Shown one piece after another: positions 59,224 to 64,000 of a stretch of 64,000 nucleotides of DNA. A program made the translations under genes and the position numbers. The notes under the pieces were generated by a model. The model saw only the letters and a program-made list of their open reading frames with translations. It made no database searches and had not been told where the DNA came from. Source of the stretch: Paracoccaceae bacterium (GTDB lineage Bacteria; Pseudomonadota; Alphaproteobacteria; Rhodobacterales; Rhodobacteraceae); the NCBI GenBank assembly GCA_030697175.1, contig JAUYQR010000015.1, positions 124,001 to 188,000 on the forward strand, written 5' to 3'. The first letter of the stretch is position 1, and the number at the start of each line of letters is the position of its first letter.

Positions 59224-61587
59224 TCAGAACGGCACGTCATCCACCTGATCGGCGGGAATCACCCAGCGCGCGACGATCTTCTTCAGCCCGGCGCGGGCAA
59301 ATTCGACATCCAGCTTGTCGCCTTCGATCCCGACGATGTCGCCGTAGCCGAATTTCTGATGGAACACCCGGTCGCCAAGACCGTAAGGCGACAGCGCTTC
59401 GGCGTCGATCACGACGTGGCGGGCTTCGCTCGGCTGGCGGATCGGGCGGTGCGACTGGTTGTCCTGCATCCGCTTCCAGCCGGGAGAGTTGTAGACATCG
59501 GCCTTGGACACCCGGTCATCGAAGCTGGACCCGAAGCCGACCTGCGCCGCAGCGCCAAAGCCACCGCCGTAAAGGCCGGGCGGGGTGAGGACATCGACAT
59601 GGTCGGGCGGCAGTTCGTCGATGAAGCGTGAGGGCAGTTGGCTTTGCCACTGGCCGTAGACGCGGCGGTTCGAGGCGAAGGAGATGGTGCAAACCTCCTC
59701 GGCCCGGGTGATGCCGACGTAGGCGAGGCGGCGTTCCTCTTCCAGCCCCTTCAGGCCGCTTTCGTCCATGCTGCGCTGGCTGGGGAACAGGCCGTCCTCC
59801 CAGCCGGGCAGGAAAACCACCGGGAATTCAAGGCCCTTGGCGGCATGGAGGGTCATGATTGTGACCTTTTCCTCGGCGCCTTCGGTCTCGTTGTCCATGA
59901 TCAGGCTGACGTGTTCGAGAAAGCCTTGCAGGTTGTCGAACTGCTCCAGCGCCTTCACCAGTTCCTTGAGGTTGTCGAGGCGGCCGGGGGCTTCGGGCGT
60001 CTTGTCGGTTTGCCACATCGCGGTGTAGCCGCTCTCGTCGAGGATCGTCTCGGCCAGGCGGATGTGGTCGTAGTCGGGCTGCCGCGTGACGGTGTGCCAG
60101 CGGTCGACGCCTTCGACAAAGGCGCGCAGTTGTGCGCCGCCCTTGCCGCCGAAGGTGGCTTTCGCCACCGCCTCGCGCGCGCCGTCGAGAAGCGAGACCT
60201 GTGCGGCGCGGGCCATCCGCTGGATATCGGCCTGCGCCTTGTCGCCAAGGCCGCGTTTCGGCAGGTTCACCACGCGCTCGAACGCAAGATCATCGTCGGG
60301 GCTGACTGCCAGCCGGAAATAGGCCATCGCGTCGCGGATTTCCTGGCGTTCGTAGAAACGAGGGCCGCCGATCACGCGGTAGGGCAGGCCGATGGTCAGG
60401 AAACGGTCCTCGAAGGCGCGCATCTGGTGGCTGGCGCGGACGAGGATCGCCTGATGGTTGAGGTCCACCGGGTCGCGGCCACGGCTGCCGCGCTGGATCG
60501 CCTCGACCTCCTCGCCGATCCAGCGGGCCTCTTCCTCGCCGTCCCAGTGGCCGATCAGGCGGACCTTTTCGCCCGGCTCGCCTGCCGTCCACAGCGTCTT
60601 GCCAAGGCGGCCCTTGTTGGCGGCGATGATGCCCGAGGCGGCGGCAAGGATATGCGCGGTGGAGCGGTAGTTCTGTTCCAGCCGCACCACCACCGCGCCG
60701 GGAAAATCCTTTTCGAACCGCAGGATGTTGCCCACCTCGGCGCCGCGCCAGCCGTAGATCGACTGGTCGTCGTCACCGACGCAGCAGATGTTCCGGTGCG
60801 CCTGAGCCAGAAGCCGCAGCCAGAGGTACTGGCAGACGTTGGTGTCCTGATATTCGTCGACGAGGATGTAGCGGAACCAGCGCTGGTATTGCTGAAGCAC
60901 GTCCTCGTGCTTTTGGAAGATCGTCACGCAATGCAGGAGCAGGTCACCGAAATCGGTGGCGTTCAGGGTTTTCAGGCGGTCCTGATAGGCCTCATACAGT
61001 TCGGTCCCGCGGTTGTTGTAGGCGCTGGCTTCCGACGAAGGCACCTTGTCGGGCGTCCAGGCGCGGTTCTTCCAACCGTCGATCAACGAGGCCAGCAGCC
61101 GCGCGGGCCAGCGCTTTTCGTCGATGTTGGCGGCAGAGATCAGTTGTTTCAGCAGGCGAAGCTGGTCGTCGGTGTCGAGGATGGTGAAGTTCGGCTTCAG
61201 GCCGACCAGTTCGGCATGGCGGCGCAGGATTTTCACAGAGAGCGAATGGAAGGTGCCCATCCACGGCATCCCCTCGGCCACCTCGCCCAAGAGGCGGCCC
61301 ACGCGCAATTTCATCTCGCGCGCGGCCTTGTTGGTGAAGGTGACGGCGAGGATCTCGTTCGGGCGGGCCTTGTGCAGGTTCAGAAGATGCACGATCCGCG
61401 CGGTCAGCGCCTTGGTCTTGCCGGTGCCGGCGCCCGCCAGCATCAGCACCGGGCCGTCCAGCGCCTCGACTGCGGCGCGTTGCGCGGGGTTCAGGTCATC
61501 CAGATACGGGGCCGCGCGCCCGGCCAGCGCCCGCTGGCTGAGCGGAACCGCCCGTTCGAATGCATCGCTTTCATCAAACCCTGCCAT
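59224..61587 (-). CDS. uvrD: DNA helicase II UvrD/PcrA
   Basis: 787 residues, SF1A helicase. Q-motif LNPAQRAAV (32-40), Walker A AGAGTGKTKA (51-60), GTFHSLSVKILR, Walker B VDEYQDTN, GDDDQSIYGWRGA, NYRST, TMHAAKGLEF-type motif (TLHAAKGLEFPVVF) and VGITRAEE. The C-terminal part has the Tudor-like RVFHQKFGYGDIVGIEGDKLDVEF typical of PcrA/UvrD. It works in nucleotide excision and mismatch repair. Confidence 0.95.
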   Translation of the reverse strand: MAGFDESDAFERAVPLSQRALAGRAAPYLDDLNPAQRAAVEALDGPVLMLAGAGTGKTKALTARIVHLLNLHKARPNEILAVTFTNKAAREMKLRVGRLLGEVAEGMPWMGTFHSLSVKILRRHAELVGLKPNFTILDTDDQLRLLKQLISAANIDEKRWPARLLASLIDGWKNRAWTPDKVPSSEASAYNNRGTELYEAYQDRLKTLNATDFGDLLLHCVTIFQKHEDVLQQYQRWFRYILVDEYQDTNVCQYLWLRLLAQAHRNICCVGDDDQSIYGWRGAEVGNILRFEKDFPGAVVVRLEQNYRSTAHILAAASGIIAANKGRLGKTLWTAGEPGEKVRLIGHWDGEEEARWIGEEVEAIQRGSRGRDPVDLNHQAILVRASHQMRAFEDRFLTIGLPYRVIGGPRFYERQEIRDAMAYFRLAVSPDDDLAFERVVNLPKRGLGDKAQADIQRMARAAQVSLLDGAREAVAKATFGGKGGAQLRAFVEGVDRWHTVTRQPDYDHIRLAETILDESGYTAMWQTDKTPEAPGRLDNLKELVKALEQFDNLQGFLEHVSLIMDNETEGAEEKVTIMTLHAAKGLEFPVVFLPGWEDGLFPSQRSMDESGLKGLEEERRLAYVGITRAEEVCTISFASNRRVYGQWQSQLPSRFIDELPPDHVDVLTPPGLYGGGFGAAAQVGFGSSFDDRVSKADVYNSPGWKRMQDNQSHRPIRQPSEARHVVIDAEALSPYGLGDRVFHQKFGYGDIVGIEGDKLDVEFARAGLKKIVARWVIPADQVDDVPF

Positions 61588-61694
61588 GCGGCCATTCTAG
61601 CGCCGGATGCGGCGGATGCAACAAAGTGTTCCGCGAATGTTCCAGCTTTCGCTGGAAATCACGGGCAGGCCGGTTTCCCTTACGTCGCAATTGC

Positions 61695-61746
61695 GTGACA
61701 AACGCCGTTTGTCACCCCTTGCGCCGCACCGCAGCGTCCATAGAGT
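61695..61746 (+). promoter_or_regulatory. inverted repeat and promoter-like hexamers before pyc
   Basis: GTGACAAAC-GCC-GTTTGTCAC (61695-61715) is a perfect 9-bp inverted repeat with a 3-bp centre. Four bases later come TTGCGC (61719-61724), a 16-bp spacer and TAGAGT (61741-61746). It looks like a factor-binding site just upstream of -35. The regulator is unknown. Confidence 0.5.
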
Positions 61747-61782
61747 GCGCTAGTCCTGCCCGCGTTCCCCCGGAGACCGTCG

Positions 61783-64000
61783 ATGCCCGAATTCAAGAAG
61801 ATCCTGATCGCCAACCGGGGTGAAATCGCCATTCGCGTGATGCGCGCGGCCAACGAGATGGGCAAGAAGACCGTCGCCGTCTATGCCGAGGAGGACAAGC
61901 TGTCGCTTCACCGCTTCAAGGCGGACGAGGCCTACCGGATCGGCGAGGGGCTGTCGCCGGTGGGGGCGTATCTTTCGATCCCCGAGATCATCCGGGTGGC
62001 GCGGATGGCGGGGGCGGATGCGATCCACCCCGGCTACGGGCTGTTGTCGGAGAACCCCGATTTCGTCGACGCCTGCGAACAGGCCGGCATCACCTTCATC
62101 GGCCCGACCGCCGAGACGATGCGCGCGCTGGGTGACAAGGCATCGGCGCGGCGCGTGGCGATGGCGGCGGGTGTGCCGGTGATCCCTGCGACCGAAGTGC
62201 TGGGCGACGACATGGCGCTGGTGAAAAAGCAGGCGGCGGAGGTGGGTTACCCGCTGATGCTGAAGGCATCGTGGGGTGGCGGCGGGCGCGGGATGCGGCC
62301 GATCAACAACGAGGACGAGCTGGAAGCCAAGGTCCGCGAGGGCCGGCGCGAGGCGGAGGCGGCGTTCGGCAACGGCGAGGGCTATCTGGAAAAGATGATC
62401 CTGCGCGCGCGCCACGTCGAGGTGCAGATCCTTGGCGACAAGCACGGCAACATCTACCACCTGTGGGAACGCGACTGCACGGTTCAGCGCCGCAACCAGA
62501 AGGTGGTGGAGCGCGCCCCTGCACCCTACCTGACCCCCGAACAGCGCGCCGAGGTCTGCGAGATGGGCCGCAAGATCTGCGCCCATGTGAACTACGAATG
62601 CGCCGGCACCGTCGAATTCCTGATGGATATGGATTCGGGCAAGTTCTACTTCATCGAGGTGAACCCGCGCGTGCAGGTCGAACACACCGTGACCGAAGAG
62701 GTGACGGGGATCGACATCGTGCAGGCGCAGATCCTGATCGAGGAAGGCAAGACGCTGGCCGAAGCGACGGGCGTGGCGCGGCAGGAGGATGTCGTGTTGA
62801 ACGGCCACGCGGTGCAGTGCCGGGTGACGACGGAAGACCCGCTGAACAATTTCATCCCGGACTATGGGCGGTTGACGGCGTATCGCTCGGCAACCGGCAA
62901 CGGCATCCGTCTGGATGGTGGCACGGCCTATGCGGGGTCGGTGATCACGCGGTATTACGATTCGCTTCTGGTCAAGGTCACGGCCCATGCCCAGACGCCG
63001 GAGAAGGCGATTGCGCGGATGGACCGGGCCTTGCGCGAGTTTCGCATCCGGGGCGTGGCCACGAACATCGAATTCGTGATCAACCTCTTGAAACACCCGA
63101 CGTTCCTGAACAACACCTACACCACGAAGTTCATCGACACGACGCCGGAGCTGTTCAACTTCAAGCGTCGCAAGGATCGGGCGACCAAGATCCTGACCTA
63201 TATCGCCGACATCACGGTGAACGGGCATCCCGAGACCGCAGGTCGCCCGAAACCGGCCGCCGAGGCGCGGACACCCCGGCCACCGGCCTTGAAGGCGGAG
63301 CCTGCGATGGGCACCCGCAATTTGCTGGAGCAGAAGGGGCCGAAGGCCGTTGCCGACTGGATGCTGGCGCAGAAGAAGGTGCTGATCACCGACACCACGA
63401 TGCGCGACGGGCATCAGAGCCTCTTGGCCACCCGGATGCGGTCGATCGACATGATCCGGGTCGCCCCGGCCTATGCCGCGAACCTGCCGCAACTGCTGTC
63501 GGTCGAATGCTGGGGCGGGGCCACCTTCGACGTGGCCTACCGGTTCTTGCAGGAATGTCCGTGGCAGCGCCTGCGCGACCTGCGCGCCGCGATGCCGAAC
63601 GTGATGACGCAGATGCTGCTGCGCGCCTCGAACGGGGTTGGTTACACCAACTATCCCGACAACGTGGTGCAGGGCTTTGTGGCGCAGGCCGCGAAAACCG
63701 GGGTCGATGTGTTCCGGGTGTTCGACAGCCTGAACTGGGTGGAAAACATGCGCGTCGCGATGGACGCGGTGGTGGAAAACAACAAGGTCTGCGAAGCGGC
63801 GATCTGCTACACGGGCGATCTGCTCGATCCGGCGCGCGCGAAATATGACCTGAAATACTACGTCGCGATGGGCAAGGAGCTGAAGGCCGCTGGCGCGCAT
63901 GTGCTGGGCTTGAAGGACATGGCGGGGCTGTTGAAGCCCGCCTCGGCCCGCATCCTGATCAAGGCGTTGAAGCAGGAGGTCGGCCTGCCGATCCATTTCC
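61783..64000 (+). CDS. pyc: pyruvate carboxylase, N-terminal 739 residues (cut by window edge)
   Basis: It starts at ATG 61783 (GGAGA 8 bases upstream) and runs off the right end. Residues 1-450 are biotin carboxylase: KILIANRGEIAIRVMRAA, HPGYGLLSEN, ATP loop KASWGGGGRGM, FIEVNPRVQVEHTVTE and the BC C-domain. From about 535 is the carboxyltransferase TIM barrel, ITDTTMRDGHQSLLATRMR with metal and pyruvate residues, VECWGGATFDVAYRFL and GVDVFRVFDSLN. The biotinyl domain lies beyond the window. It makes oxaloacetate from pyruvate and bicarbonate (anaplerosis). Confidence 0.96.
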   Translation, partial: MPEFKKILIANRGEIAIRVMRAANEMGKKTVAVYAEEDKLSLHRFKADEAYRIGEGLSPVGAYLSIPEIIRVARMAGADAIHPGYGLLSENPDFVDACEQAGITFIGPTAETMRALGDKASARRVAMAAGVPVIPATEVLGDDMALVKKQAAEVGYPLMLKASWGGGGRGMRPINNEDELEAKVREGRREAEAAFGNGEGYLEKMILRARHVEVQILGDKHGNIYHLWERDCTVQRRNQKVVERAPAPYLTPEQRAEVCEMGRKICAHVNYECAGTVEFLMDMDSGKFYFIEVNPRVQVEHTVTEEVTGIDIVQAQILIEEGKTLAEATGVARQEDVVLNGHAVQCRVTTEDPLNNFIPDYGRLTAYRSATGNGIRLDGGTAYAGSVITRYYDSLLVKVTAHAQTPEKAIARMDRALREFRIRGVATNIEFVINLLKHPTFLNNTYTTKFIDTTPELFNFKRRKDRATKILTYIADITVNGHPETAGRPKPAAEARTPRPPALKAEPAMGTRNLLEQKGPKAVADWMLAQKKVLITDTTMRDGHQSLLATRMRSIDMIRVAPAYAANLPQLLSVECWGGATFDVAYRFLQECPWQRLRDLRAAMPNVMTQMLLRASNGVGYTNYPDNVVQGFVAQAAKTGVDVFRVFDSLNWVENMRVAMDAVVENNKVCEAAICYTGDLLDPARAKYDLKYYVAMGKELKAAGAHVLGLKDMAGLLKPASARILIKALKQEVGLPIHF

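Noticed and set aside
61750-63996. 748-codon minus-strand frame opposite pyruvate carboxylase
   Set aside because: The plus strand encodes highly conserved pyruvate carboxylase; the antisense product is His/Arg/Gln-rich shadow sequence without motifs.

Overview
The window is GC-rich alphaproteobacterial DNA. It most likely comes from an anoxygenic phototroph of the Rhodobacter/Paracoccaceae group. The evidence is a light-harvesting 2 operon (pucB-pucA-pucC) with tandem TGT-N12-ACA (PpsR/CrtJ-type) sites, long alphaproteobacterial PstA/PstC forms, a dcw order mraZ-rsmH-ftsL-ftsI-murE-murF-mraY-(DUF2161)-murD, and a DUF1127 gene followed by CCUCCUCCC-loop RNAs like the ccaF1-ccsR locus of R. 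sphaeroides. Genes are tightly packed, with many ATGA, TGATG and GTGA overlaps.

Layout. 1-4.6 kb: end of an unidentified gene, a membrane-anchored alpha/beta hydrolase, a kinase/class-III PLP enzyme pair resembling hydroxylysine kinase plus phospho-lyase, and an NTF2-like protein. 4.8-11 kb (minus): pstS-pstC-pstA-pstB-phoU-phoB with a candidate PHO box, a UUCG-capped hairpin after pstS and no phoR. 11-32.5 kb: a large carbohydrate catabolic region. It holds a sugar ABC transporter (MalK-type ATPase, Tat-exported binding protein, two permeases), ribokinase, two RbsD/FucU mutarotase paralogues, a creatininase-family hydrolase, FGGY and PfkB kinases, an SgcX-like M42 peptidase with an SgcQ/BtpA protein, an aldo/keto reductase, a TIM-barrel isomerase, a GntR/FCD regulator, a UxaA-type dehydratase, a phosphoethanolamine-methyltransferase-like enzyme and an HGGYW hydrolase. 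Four near-identical palindromes (CTARCATGTYAG) at the divergent promoters suggest one GntR regulon. The puc operon (15.5-18.2 kb, opposite strand) lies between the binding-protein gene and its permeases.

32.5-36.7 kb (minus): a polyamine/opine-type ABC transporter. 37-40 kb (minus): modE and modABC for molybdate. 40.3-42.7 kb: ThuA, a Gfo/Idh/MocA oxidoreductase and a RibD-C/DHFR-like protein. 42.7-52.7 kb (minus): peptidoglycan/division (dcw) genes, which stop after murD. 53.3-54.9 kb: two VOC proteins and a TetR regulator behind a perfect palindrome. 55-56 kb: Mrp/ApbC. 56.3-57.0 kb: a small DUF1127 gene and five tandem two-hairpin RNA units. 57.2-59.2 kb: a TadE/TadG-like pair. 59.2-61.6 kb: UvrD/PcrA helicase. 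61.8 kb to the end: pyruvate carboxylase, cut by the window edge.

The points most worth following up are the four-site GntR regulon split by a photosynthesis operon, a likely leaderless permease mRNA with the operator over its start codon, the five-unit CcsR-like array, and several recurring intergenic palindromes.
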